A stretch of DNA of 64,000 nt from Pyropia yezoensis (Eukaryota > Rhodophyta > Bangiophyceae > Bangiales > Bangiaceae): NCBI GenBank assembly GCA_009829735.1, contig CM020619.1:26003554-26067553 (forward strand), in the 5' to 3' direction. Position 1 is the stretch's first letter. Every line of letters starts with the position of its first letter. A program made the position numbers and the translations under genes. The notes under the pieces are model-generated. The model did no database searches and had not been told where the DNA came from. It saw nothing but the letters and a program-made list of their open reading frames with translations. Below, piece after piece: positions 21,424 to 32,039 of this stretch.

Positions 21424-23034
21424 ATGGACCCGGGCTTGCAACGGCCACCACCGGGAGGGAGTGGTGGTGGCGGTGGCGGCGGCGGCGTTGGCGGCGTTAG
21501 CGGCGGCGGTGGCGCGGTAAACGGGGACGCCGCTGCAGCGGGGCCGCCCAATGGCCCCCACCCCCCCGGCCTGACGCACGACTCGCCGGCCCGCGTTGGC
21601 GGCAACGGTGGCGGCGGCGGCGGCGGCGAGGCACCCCTTCCCCACGGGCGGCACCCCCCTCACGGCAGCGCACAGGCCGCAGCCGACAGGGCTGCGTCGG
21701 CCGCGGAAGACGCAACGGCCAAGGCGGCCGTGGAGGCGGCCACCGCCGCCCTGGCGGCCTCGGACGAGGCAGCGGCCGCCGATGCGGCGGCTGCCGTGAG
21801 CGCGGCGGCGGCCGCCGCATCGGCGGTGGTCGATGCGGAGCTGTCGGGCGTGCAAGCTGCCGCGGCGGGGGTGGTGGATACGCTGCAACAAGAAGTGCTG
21901 AGCGCAGGCACACCACTCGCTCTTGGCTACGGGCCGGGAGCCCCGGTGGGGGGGGTGGGGTCGGCATCCGCAGCTGCCGCCGCCGCAGCAGCCGCCGCCG
22001 CGGCAACGCCGCAGGCGACCATGGCCGCGACGGCTACAGCGCCTGGCGGTGGGGCGGCGGAGCGGACGTGGCCGCCGGGGACGCCCGCCAAGTCGCCAGC
22101 TGTCCTGTTCCCGTGCCCAGAGCCGGGATGCGGGAAGACGTTTTCGAAAAAGTTCAACCTCAAGGCCCACCACCGGGTGCACTCGGGGGAGTACGTTTGT
22201 TTGATGGGGGACAAGGGAGAGGGTGATGCGACCGTCTGTGAGTGGCAGGGAGCACGTCTGGCGCTAAGGCTGTGATGCTCAACCATGGCTGTTGGCGGTT
22301 GCTCTGGAGATGGTGCTGTCGACGGCACGTTTGGGTGTGACATGCGCCGTGGTCGTCTCAGTGGTTTGCTGTTGGTGCTGACCGTCTGCCCTCCGTGTTT
22401 GTTTGTTCCGCTGCTCGTGGTTGGTCTCCCTTGTTGGCTGCGCCCTTCTCCGTCCTGCAGGTGTCCCTTTAAGTGCAACTACCCGGGATGCACGAAGACC
22501 TTCCGGTGGAAGAGCAGCTTGACTTTTCATGAGGGCCTTCACTTGGCGCCCAAGAACCAAGCCGCCGATGCGGCTGCGGCTGCGGCGGCGGCGGCGGCGG
22601 CCGCTGCTGCCGTCGCGCCGCAGCCAGCGCCCGTGGATGTGGCGGCGGCGGCAGCTGTTTTGGCGAATAAGTCCCCCTCGCACGCGACGCGCTCGTCTGC
22701 GCGAGGCGCCGCGGGGAGCGGGTCGGGTGGCGGGGTTGGCGCCACGACTCTGGCGGCGGGTGTGGGTGCACCTGCGGGTATGCCTGGCGGGGGGGGGGCG
22801 GGCGCCGGGGGCGGCGCCGCGGCGGCGCCAGCTGGTGGCCTCGGCTCCTCCCTTGTGCAGGCGGCGCTGCTGGCGCCGGTCGGAGGGGGGGCGGGCGGGC
22901 CGCCCCATCCTCTACCACAGGCACACGAGTTGGGGTATGGGGTGCAGCAGCCGCCTGCGAAGAAGGCCAAGGTCGCAGGAGGCGGGGCGGGGGGGGCAGC
23001 GTCTGCGGGTCCTTCACGAGGAGGGCTCTTTTGA
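21424..23034 (+). CDS. two-finger C2H2 zinc-finger protein (putative transcription factor), two exons
   Basis: Exon 1 is 21424-22190, the intron 22191-22460 (270 bp, GTACGT...CTGCAG) and exon 2 22461-23034. Spliced, it gives about 446 residues. The intron falls in phase between the two fingers: finger 1 is CPEPGCGKTFSKKFNLKAHH (C-x4-C-x12-H) with a following HSGE linker, and finger 2 is CNYPGCTKTFRWKSSLTFHE. Both are TFIIIA/YY1-like fingers that bind DNA. The N-terminal ~230 residues are Gly runs and Ala-rich repeats. The C-terminal part is Ala/Gly-rich with PPAKKAKV, a likely nuclear localisation signal. I chose MDPGLQ (21424) because the context is good and the upstream in-frame sequence is low-complexity; the frame stays open to 21196. 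This is the only clear host gene in the window. Target genes are unknown. Confidence 0.75.
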
Positions 23035-23546
23035 GCACACAGTAGGAGCGCAGTGGGCGCGGCGGGGGTGGTCCTGGGGCATTTTGTTTCTTCGTTTGCG
23101 TGTCGACTGTTTTGGTTTGTTTTGCTGTCCGCTTACGTCGTTGCCTTCGTACGGTTGTTGCCTTGGTAGTGCGTACGTACTTCTCGTCTTCTTTTTTTTC
23201 TTCTGACTGTCGGTTTGCCCGGAGATTGAGTGTGGCCGTCTCAGACGGGTTTTCCGCTGGTCGTCGCTGTACAGGACAGCCGGGATCGTTTTTTCCACCT
23301 CTTCTCGCGGGTCGCCGCCTCATTCGCTTTGCACATCCAAGCGGGCCTGCCGCTAGCGCGTAGCCAGTCCCCATCGTGAGCTGGCACAGTACGCAGTGTG
23401 GGTGTCCAGTGCGGTCATGGCGGCACGTTCAGTGCCACGAGAGAGAGCATTCTAACAGTTGTCTGCACCCCACACAGCCGGGATGACGCGCCCGTGGGCT
23501 CCACACAGGATTCGCCAGCCTGGCTATCACGCCGTGAGGTGGAAAC

Positions 23547-23625
23547 CACAGCCTTCGATGTTCCGCTGCCTTCGATGTTCGGGCCCGGAACATCGAAGGC
23601 AGGGGGCCGAACATCGAAGGCAGAA
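23547..23625. repeat. fourfold inverted repeat of GCCTTCGATGTTC
   Basis: The 12-13 base word occurs twice forward (from about 23550 and 23567) and twice reversed (GAACATCGAAGGC, ending near 23602 and 23623). The inner pair makes a 15-bp perfect stem (CTGCCTTCGATGTTC / GAACATCGAAGGCAG) around a 7-base loop. It could be a cruciform or hairpin, a palindromic MITE or a dimeric protein site. Confidence 0.7.
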
Positions 23626-23644
23626 TGACCAATAGGATGCGCTC

Positions 23645-23700
23645 AGTGGTGGTTGTTCCGCCAGCTTTGAGGTGGTTGTTCCCCCAGCTTTTGTTGGGGG
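23645..23700 (+). repeat. short tandem repeat GGTGGTTGTTCC[GC]CCAGCTTT
   Basis: A unit of about 25 bases is present twice in direct order with one or two differences (AGTGGTGGTTGTTCCGCCAG then GAGGTGGTTGTTCCCCCAG). A partial third unit (GGGGGTGTTCC) follows. Confidence 0.55.
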
Positions 23701-24904
23701 TGTTCCTCCCGTGCTGTTTGGCGGCTGCGCGGGTCGCGCGCGGGCGCTTCGCCGCACGCGCGCGAACACTTGGCCCTGCGCGGGCTGTTTGTCTTGGGTG
23801 TTCCCGCCGTCTCCTCGCTTGCTCACCGCGCCAAGTCCCTACCGCTGCTCCACAATGGTGCCGCCGTTGTGTTGGCGGGTGCACGGCCGCTCAGTGCACG
23901 TGTGCTCGGCCATTGTATGGCCGCGCTTTGCATGGCCGTGGACGCGCTCCTCGAGGCCGTGCGCCGAGAGCCGCCCCCCATCCCCCCACGCTGCAGAGTG
24001 CAGGCGCAGGCTGCGGCGACGGCACACGGCGAAAAGTAGGTCCAGGGTCAGGTGGTTTGGGCAGGGGAGCATAGCCGATGGCGCGGGGGGGTGGCCTGGT
24101 CAGTGGTGGTCGTCTTGAGGGAAGTCTTTCTGCCTTAGAGCTTGCGAAGCACAGTACCCCATCGCTGTCAATTACATGGCCATGAGGCACAAAGTCAGTG
24201 TTTACAGCCTCGTCTACGAGACCAACTCTGCGGCAATAGGACTTCCTATAAAAATGGATGTTGCCGGTACGTGGAGGTCATGAAAAACGCTGTCTGGACC
24301 AATGGATCCCACCCCTCACGTCCCTTCAACATCCGCCTCTGACCGGAAGCACAGTATCCTCGGCAGCAGATGCATCAGTGTCCACAATTACTGCATTGGG
24401 AACAAATCAAGAACGAGAAATTCGTAGCTTTTTGCCAATTGGCGGCATGATCATGGACCGCATACGCGGCAGCTGAAGAGGTCCTCAGAGACGTACTTCT
24501 ACTAGTCTGCTCAAGGTTCTGACGCCAAGAGCATTCTCAGCGACCTTGTTTTGGTCTGTCCAGACGCTGTTCAAGAGGTGGTCTTCACCTGAGTTCGCGC
24601 GGGTGTTCGTGGTGATGGCCTGTTGCAGTACCGCAGAACCTGAGGCCCGTGCGCAGCAGCTTTCGCAGTTCCGCTGGTGCATGCACCAGTCTGCGAAAGG
24701 ACCGAGCATGGCGCCCACGTCGAGAGATCTATGTCCCGACATACTTACATGAAGCACACACAAAATTTCTTGACCTCAGACAGGAGCGGCAGTTTGAAGG
24801 GGGACACACGGGGACACCCCAGACATGAGCGGCACGACGTGGAGGGGCACACACCGAGGTCCCCTTGAGGCCCACTACACGGTCTCCGCAGAGGTCGCAT
24901 CACC

Positions 24905-26100
24905 ATGTTACCCCCGGCGTGGCAGACTGCAACGGCCGCGTTCGTGACCAACGCCGCGGTCGCAATGCACTACCAAAGAAGAATTTCTTCGTCTACTATC
25001 CCCTCCTCCCCGCTGTCCTCGGCCCCCCACCAGGAGATCCCTTCACCTACGCCCACCTACTTCACCAGCCCAAGGACGGTGGCGGATATCCAGGAGCGTT
25101 ACGGAGCTTCTTTCGACAGAGCTATGCGTATGCCTATCGATAGTGTGGAGGATCTGGTGAAGCTTCTCCGCCCCCGTCTACCTCGGCGAGGCCTGTCCCC
25201 CGAGTGCCGTACCGGGATGGCGTAACGGTACCTCGGGGGGGGCAGCTACATTGATATTTGTGCTGCTTTTGGGGTGCACCCTGCAACTATGTACCGTGTC
25301 CTATGGGAGGTTATGGATGCCGTGAATGGCACTCCTGCCCCGGCTTTTGAGTTTGGGCTCGGGAGTCGCCAGAGGCGGTCGGGGTACGCGGAGAACTTTC
25401 AATCCCGCCGCAGCTCGCCGTTTGGCAACGTGATTGGGGCGCTGGACGGTGTGGCCATCCAGCAAGAGCAGCCCCTGGCCCAGGATGTTCTGTGCGTGGC
25501 AGACTACTACTGTCGGAAGGGTCTTTACTCGATAATACTCGGGCTATCTGTGATGCAGACTACAAGGTTTGCTGGATGAGCTGTATGAGCCCCTGATCCA
25601 GCCATGACTCTTCGGCGTTTGCTTGCACGGAGCTGGGGCGCACCCTATTGGACCCCACGCACGCCCTGACACGAGCGATGGTGGAGGATGGTCACTGCAT
25701 CGTCGCCGATGAGGCCTACGCGGAGAGTGAAGTTCTGGCGGCTCCGTGGCCGGGATGTGGTCGTGGGGACCGTAGGAAGGACAGCTACAACTTCTATCAC
25801 TCGTCCAGCCGCATCCATATCGAGCAGGCTTTTGGGATGCTTTCTTGGCGCTGAGGAGATTTTTGGCGACCTCTTCGTGTTCCTTTTCCTAAGCGTCCCA
25901 GTCTGGTTCGTGCTTGTTTTCGTTTGCACAATTTCCGCCGCGGGCATGCGAGTGCGAGAGATTGTTCTGTGTCTCCGTATGGGACCGATCGCATTGCGGG
26001 TGATGTGTCACTTGCGCCCAACGATTCGGTTTGCGCTGATCAGCGTGGGCGGCGCCGTGACACAGAGCGGGCTCATATTCGAGCGACTATGACCACCCGA
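24905..26100 (+). pseudogene. PIF/Harbinger transposase (DDE_Tnp_4 type), decayed
   Basis: The reading frame from 24905 gives a Ser/Pro-rich lead, then DSVEDLVKLLRPRL, then YLGGGSYIDICAAFGVHPAT (the helix-turn-helix-like block before the nuclease). The nuclease core begins FGNVIGALDGVAI. Catalytic acidic residues are visible: D at 25445 (ALDG), D at 25552/25558 (CDADYK) and E at 25822 (HIEQAFGML). The usual W-R-P-L-R-V-P tail follows, with RLHNF near 25920. The gene is interrupted by an in-frame TAA at 25223, a one-base frame change near 25540 and in-frame TGA codons near 25582 and 25852. It is therefore a pseudogene. The enzyme family cuts and rejoins the transposon at short inverted repeats. 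The partner gene on the other strand is intact. Confidence 0.8.
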
Positions 26101-26382
26101 GTAGAGTGCCTGGGGCTGCTCAGACCGGAAGTATCTCCCATGTTCCAGGTCAGGGATGGTCTGTCGTAGCGACTTTATTTTTCCACTCACTGTCTGGCAC
26201 ACTGCCGTATGCTACTGTGTCCAAGGATGACCGTGACTGTCGGGGCACTTCGTGAACGGTTATGCAAGAGAGTGCTACAGCAACAATGCATACCATCTGG
26301 AGCCGCGTCCCACTCCAGCAACGGCTCACCAAAATACCACTCTAAGATTGCGACAGACCCCTCAAAAAGTGCTACCTTCCTC

Positions 26383-27865
26383 TCAAAGAAAACTCTCCGC
26401 CTTGACCCCACCCGCGTCCAGCGCTGCATCGTCGTCCCGTGGGACAGGTCGTGGCAGGGCCTCGGCAGCGGTACCAGAAGCTCCATTGTTGCCACTTGTC
26501 ATGGGCGCCCCCGCAGGCGGCATCAACAGCTGCTCCAGCTTCAGCTCCACAGCGACAGTAAAGCGGGCATCAGCACCCGCTGCACGGAGGTTCTTGAGCG
26601 TCTCGGACATGTTTGCGAGCTCTCGACTGCTAGAGTCCACACAGACAGCTGCTGCCATTTTAGCTGCGTTGGCTGCAAAAGCCTCGAATGGCGTGTGATG
26701 GGTGTCGCGCCGGTGCATGACGCGGTTGGATTGCAGCGCACGCGTTGAGTGGTTTGCCAGCGGAGGCAGGTCGCCCTCGACCCCCGCAGGGCCCACCTCA
26801 GGGCACACCAAGTCCATTACAATGGCGTTGTTCTTGAATAGACAAAAAAAACCGTAGTCCAGTAGTGTATCTCCCTTGGAGAAGCTTGCCCACAGGCTGG
26901 GGTCATTCTGCCCAGAGCACGAGAAGTTCATGTGGGTGCGCCAAGAGAAAGCAGATAGCTACCGCCGAGAGACACAAAACATGGGGTCAGCAGTGGGACA
27001 AAACAAGTTCCCGTAACATATCATGATTAGTCGTACACGTGCGGCATCGGGCGTGGACAGAGGAGAACAAGCCAAATCATACTGGGTCCGGTACAGAGTG
27101 CGATCGCCAAGATGTAAGAAGAAAAATGGCGGTGAACACAAGAGCATAAAAGCAACTTCCTTGACTTACCTCCGTCCACTTGGCCTTCAATATCTCACCG
27201 GTTCGTTGATAGGGGTGCTCGTTGGGGTTGATACCCCCATCAGCACACTCCGCAGGAATGTCAAAAATGTCAGAACCGTTAAAAGCCGGAGCCACAACGA
27301 CAACCCACACCGCAGTGCGCGACTGACGGGCGTCCTGCTGCTGCCGTGTCATCCCACCCTGCGACGCCACGACTCCAGTACCAACCTCAGCCATACACAA
27401 AATGTGGGCCAGGCGGGCCCGTTCGTGCTTTGAGAAGGTGGGCGCGCGGCCGCCATCATGAGGCGTCATGAAGGGTGTCCCCGCCGAGGCAGCAGCCCCA
27501 GACACCCCCCCTGGTGCAGCGGCTCGTTCAATAGGACCCGCGGGTGGCGGTGCCGTAGCCGCCGCACCGCTGCCGGCACCCGCCACGGCCGACTGCACAG
27601 GCGACACGTGCACAGGACGCGGGTCTCCCGCGCCGGCACCTCCATCGCGTTCGGCAATCGCCCCGGAAAGTTCCGCAGGAACTGCAAGGGCAGGTGTCAG
27701 TGGCGAGGTGGGAGACGGCACCGGTGCCGCCACCTCGGGCGGGGGAGTAAGAGCCACCCCATTCACACGACACCGCTGCAGCAAATCAGCCTTGCGGCCA
27801 CGGGAAGGGAGGCCTCGGCTGCGAAGGAGAACTCGCAGAGCTTCGACGGTAATCCGGGATGCCAT
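26383..27865 (-). CDS. SAP-domain and trihelix/Myb-like partner protein of Harbinger element 1
   Basis: Two exons on the minus strand: 27865-27170 and 26958-26383, joined across a 211-bp intron (GTAAGT...GGTAG) in phase 0. About 423 residues. Residues ~4-32 (ITVEALRVLLRSRGLPSRGR) form a SAP DNA-binding motif. A Pro/Ala-rich linker follows. Residues ~145-260 carry a Myb/trihelix-like domain: NGSDIFDIP, KAKWTE at the exon end, then WRTHMNFSCSGQNDP and the hydrophobic LDYGFFCLFKNNAIVMD. Its C-terminal ~120 residues look helical. This domain pattern is that of the DNA-binding partner encoded by PIF/Harbinger transposons. The gene is intact whereas the neighbouring transposase is decayed, so it may serve other copies in trans or have been kept by the host. 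Confidence 0.65.
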
Positions 27866-28280
27866 GGTGAATCCGTAGGGTGAAACGGGACGGTGAGGAA
27901 GGGATGCGTTGAGTGCGCTGACTGGGAACGACGTTCGGTGGGGAGAAGGCGAGATTGTATGGCCGTGTGCGCGCGATGGAGTGTGTGGCGTGCTAAGGAT
28001 TTTGGGTCGACCCGACGGTCGTCGTTCGGAAATCTCCTGCCTGGATGGACGAGAGTGTCAACAACCTGCTGATAGAACTTAGATCTCGCTAAAACAACTC
28101 CGATGTTCTTGTGAAGCCCCATGGATGCCTGGGAAGTGAAAGTAGCCCACAGCCTCGGTACCCTGGGAACAGCAAGAATATAACTCCAATACACAATCTA
28201 GGATGAGTGGCAAGTAGTACGCCATAATTGCTGATGCCTCTCCTGTAGCCGCAAAACTACCCCGACAAGGACTTCTCTCA
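27866..28280. other. upstream region of the SAP/trihelix-like gene; no gene seen
   Basis: The minus-strand leader and promoter of the partner gene should lie here. I see no convincing TATA box or other site. Confidence 0.35.
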
Positions 28281-28455
28281 GTGCCTACCGCGAAGGAGCC
28301 CATCCAAAGTACACCCGCAAAAAACCAAGAACGACAGTTATTCCCAGTGCCAAAGACACGCCCAATCGCCGAACGCCTTTGGCGCCAGTTGGATTTTTTT
28401 ATCCAGCGTGTCTCTCCCTCCCCCTTCGTTCCATGCTACTTCTTCTGTCCTTCCT

Positions 28456-29448
28456 CCATCTATTATGGTGGGTCAAGTTTGCGGTGTGCTCGCTTGCCTG
28501 ACTCTATCGACGTGCCCGCTACGACTACCTGCGCCGCCCTGAAGGCGCGGTGCGAAGGTCGACAGCTGGCACTTCCCTGTCACCCGACTCTCGCAGGACT
28601 CACGCGTCTGATCAAGGCCTACAACTCCAGCATCGTGACGAGCGGAAACTATGCCGTCAAACATATGCTGACCGCAGAATGTACCAATGGCCACGGCAGC
28701 GCGGCGCGCCGTCGTAGCCTGAGGGCTTCCCTGTGCTTCTTCCGGAAGTCATTCTTGCTCCAGATGAAGGGGAGGGCGGCCACGACGGGGGGCGGAGATG
28801 GATTCAAGTCTCCCCCCTGGCCCTGCTGCCAGCCCCCCCCCCCATCCTCTGTCTTCCGCTGCTCCTCGGGCGGTCCCCATGGCTGCCATTGGACCTCTTG
28901 TTGGTGGTCCCCTGCTTTTCGTGCTGCAGCAGATTGTTGCGCTTGCTCACAGTAAGCACTCTACCCGCGGCTTATTCTCTTGTCTGGCAGCGTTGGACAA
29001 GAAACTTGAGGTGACGCTGCGCAGCTCGCCCTTGGGTCGCAAGCTTTCCAACCTCAAGCGCAACCACCTTGGGTACCTGAGAACTCATGACTCGGCCATG
29101 GGCGTCCTCGACGAAACTCCAGTTACGATCCTGCAGCTGCCCGACTCGGCCTCTCCCGGGACACCGAACGTCTTCTCTCAGAAGCAGGTGTGGTGCCTGG
29201 AACGCACCTTCGCACGTATTGACCCGAGGGCCCGCAGAGCTGCACCTGTGCGCGGGACGGGGCACGCGCAAGATGCTGTCACAGCACCATTTGCTGGGGC
29301 TACCTATTCAACTCTGCGGGACGCGCTTCAGAGTAAGAGCGTGGCTCGTCGGCGCGATGTGGCGATGGATTCAATGCAACGCCCGAAGCTGAAGAAAGAA
29401 AGTCGCGAGGTCGCGCCTTCATTGGTTCTCTGCATACGGCCGCATTGA
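28456..29448 (+). other. possible coding stretch, function unknown
   Basis: Two overlapping plus-strand frames look more gene-like than their surroundings. The first (to about 28790) contains TCAALKARCEGRQLALPCHP, faintly like a SAP motif, then LTRLIKAYNSSIVTSGNYAV. The second (28798-29448, 216 codons) begins MDSSLPPGPAASPPPHP and carries a helical part (LAALDKKLEVTLRSSPLGRK). They may be exons of one gene, or of an accessory gene of the tyrosine-recombinase element downstream. I recognise no family; a chance ORF is possible. Confidence 0.25.
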
Positions 29449-30226
29449 AAAATAAAAGTGGGGCGAGGAAGGGTACTCACCCGCCTATATCGTTACGTAC
29501 ACCTCCTACTTGTGCCCCTCGTGCGAGGGACAGCGCCAGCCAGCCGAGCTCTCTACCGCAAAAATTCTCCCACGCACACGAATGGTACGAGGCATCCCAC
29601 CCCTGCCGAAAAAAGCCCTCACGCCCCCAAACGCAGAACTTTGTATTCCATCACACTCCCCGAAAACTAGCTTCTCCCTTAGACGTCACCGCACCCCCGA
29701 AAGACGAACGACGCCGCGGCCGCTGCCCCCATGCCCACCACTCCAGCTGGAGAGTGCCAGAATGCGCTGCCGTACAGCGGTCGCCCGTGTCGCTCGTGCC
29801 GCAGCCGTCGTCGTTGTCGCCTCCGCCCTGCGGACAGGCATCTGCTCCAGTGATGGAGCGCCGCCGCCGCCACTGGCAGCTGTGGTGGTGTGGGAGGACG
29901 TGATGGTCAGCCAGCATGGTTCGCTTTTGGACGTCCCGCCCAGAGTCACATGCGCCACGCGTGCCGTGATGACAACAGCCCTAGGGCCCGTGCTAGGCGA
30001 AGTTGTGCTGCTCGTTTTTGTTTGTTCCTTTTTTCAAACGGAACATTTGACATCGTACGGTGATTGGCGACCACACGAGAGAATGCAATTTCACAAGTGC
30101 AGGTGTTGGGGGTGCAAAAGAAAACGTCTTCTTTTTTTGTTCAATATTGAGCGCGTACGGCAAACGCATGGCAGGCGCGCATTGGCGTTGCGATGTTTTC
30201 ACAGCTCTGTTTTGCTGCGTATGTAG
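29449..30226. other. no gene recognised
   Basis: Short ORFs only. The region lies directly before the recombinase frame and could hold its 5' exon or promoter; an acceptor-like TATGTAG occurs just before 30227. Confidence 0.3.
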
Positions 30227-32039
30227 GTGGGGAGATCCGCTGCGCTGGTCGGCTTTCTGGACGCTCACGAACGGGACCCAATCTGCTCGCACTCGTCCGC
30301 GATGGAGGGCGTTGGAGCAGCGGCGGCTGAAGGACTCGCCGCTGAGGGTGTCATCGACAGCGACGATGAGGCCGATGAGCTGCAGAACTACGGACCTGGT
30401 GCAATCCCAATTGCCGCATTGCGCCCCGCCTGTGCTGTAGCGATGGGCGAGCTGCAGCACAATTTGGAATGCTTTGCCAGGGTGGCATGCCTGACATCCT
30501 CTGGAGACGTCGCATCCGTTGCTATGTCCGAGTCTTCTCGGTCCGGGAACGAGAAAGTGACTTCACGCTTCATTCGATTTTTGGCGGCGGCGTACGGGGT
30601 TATGGCTGGGCCAGCCGGCCCAATGATTGAGCAGCAAGGGCAGCATTTGGCAACTACTCTGAACGCGACATTGCCGCACAGGATCCGGAGGTTTTTTGAG
30701 TTGCTTCGTGAGGGTGGGCGATAGCATCTGGTTGGAGGAAACAATGCCCCGCTGAAGATGGGTACGATCGACAACATGGCATCTGCTCTTGGGCACTTCT
30801 ACGTGCAGGGCACCCGCGACTTTGCTGGTCAACTTCCCTTCGTACTCGGCTGTGCGAGCCGAGCTCAGGCGTATCATATTATCCCCACGGCTGTGCGCGT
30901 TGCGCGCGAAATCGCCGCGGGAAAGACTCACACTGGGAACCCTTTGTTGGACTCGACGTTGGCGAAATGGCTGTTGGGGGCGGCTAAGCAGGCCACGCGC
31001 TTGGGAAAATGCGCCGCACAGACTCCGCCCGTCACGAGCGAGAACATGCTTGCCGCCTGTGATGCGGCGACTAGCTTTCTCGACAACGCGGACGTCGACC
31101 ATGTCGACTTGACCGTCCAGCAGGTGGAGCGTCTCACGTTGTTCACTGTCATGGTATTCTCATGGTGCACGATGCTGCGCCCGGACAACCTTCTTGGCCT
31201 TGCTGTTCGTGACGTTGTCTTTGCTCCTCTTCACGGAGCCAACTTGGCCTTCTTTCAGGAGCACGGACGTCCTCGGTGGGTCAAGGTGTCGTATACTCGG
31301 CTCAAGACGAACGTGGTAGGCACTGCACCAGTGCCAGCGTACTACTTCTGGTCCTCGATGGCGTCGACGGAGGAGATGCACGCATCGCCTCAGTTGAAGG
31401 ACTCGAGCCTGTGTGTCCGCTGCCCATGGCTGTGGTGCGATATGCCTTTCTGGGCTTGGACGTACACTCGGTTGCGTGTCGAGGACCCCGCGTTTGACAT
31501 GGGCTCTAGGCTGCCTTTTTTTACAACGCCGGTTGTTGGTGGCGCTGGTGACGCAGGTGCCACTGGCACGCTGCCTATTTCCCAAGCCTGGTGGCAGCAG
31601 CGGCTCGACATTTTTGCCATACACGTCGATCCTTCCTTAAGTACACGCGGAGTCGGTGGCTTGTATGGGTTCCGACGTGGAGCGACCCAGTTCTGGTAGA
31701 ATCATACTGGTAACGTCGAGCTGGTCATGAGAATGGTCGGTTGGAGACCCAACTCAACTCGCTTTCTCTTTAATGTTTTGAACTTCCGTTGTAGGGGTAC
31801 CATGCGCGCGCGAGCAGGACTGTTTTAGGGTCGACCGTCAAGACCTCATGGAGCGCCTTGACGGTCTGGTTGGAGAGTTCCTGTCTTGATTCGAAGACCG
31901 TGTCATCGAGCTCCATGGGGAGAACTACGGCAACTTCTTCGGCGCCAGATTTGGTGTCGAAGTTGCCGGGAAGGTGCTGGGCATGGTGGATGTTCTCTTT
32001 CGTACCCACGGAGGCATGCTGGACGGGGAGGCAGCATAG
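30227..32039 (+). pseudogene. tyrosine recombinase (Crypton-like) remnant
   Basis: One frame from 30227 to about 31828 carries an N-terminal helical, SAM-like core-binding part (TIDNMASALGHFYVQ). A catalytic domain follows with the Arg of box I (MLRPDNLLGL), a Lys in the beta-strand (YTRLKTN), the box II segment GLYGFRRGATQFW and then VMRMVGW. These are hallmarks of eukaryotic tyrosine recombinases of the Crypton/DIRS type, which move DNA by site-specific recombination. No reverse transcriptase is present, so Crypton-like is preferred. A coiled-coil-like continuation in another frame (VDRQDLMERLDGLVGEFL, then IELHGENYGNFFGARFG) reaches 32039 and may be a 3' exon or a shifted tail. The frame is interrupted about two or three times, so the gene looks dead. 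Confidence 0.65.

Larger units (their letters stand above)
23035..24904. other. no gene recognised; contains palindromic repeats
   Basis: Downstream of the zinc-finger gene the sequence is T-rich and then GC-rich. Short ORFs show no domain. A fourfold palindromic repeat (23547-23625) and a short tandem repeat (23645-23700) are listed separately. The part after 24100 may belong to the 5' end of Harbinger element 1, but I could not find terminal inverted repeats by eye. Confidence 0.4.
24905..27865. mobile_element. PIF/Harbinger element 1 (transposase plus convergent partner)
   Basis: A plus-strand transposase remnant and a minus-strand SAP/trihelix-like gene face each other across about 290 bp. 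This two-gene make-up is typical of PIF/Harbinger transposons. The bounds given are those of the genes; I did not find terminal inverted repeats or the expected 3-bp target duplication by eye. Confidence 0.6.

Noticed and set aside
22469-23374. 301-codon minus-strand ORF across the zinc-finger gene
   Set aside because: Shadow of exon 2, whose plus-strand frame has a real C2H2 finger and splice-consistent phase.
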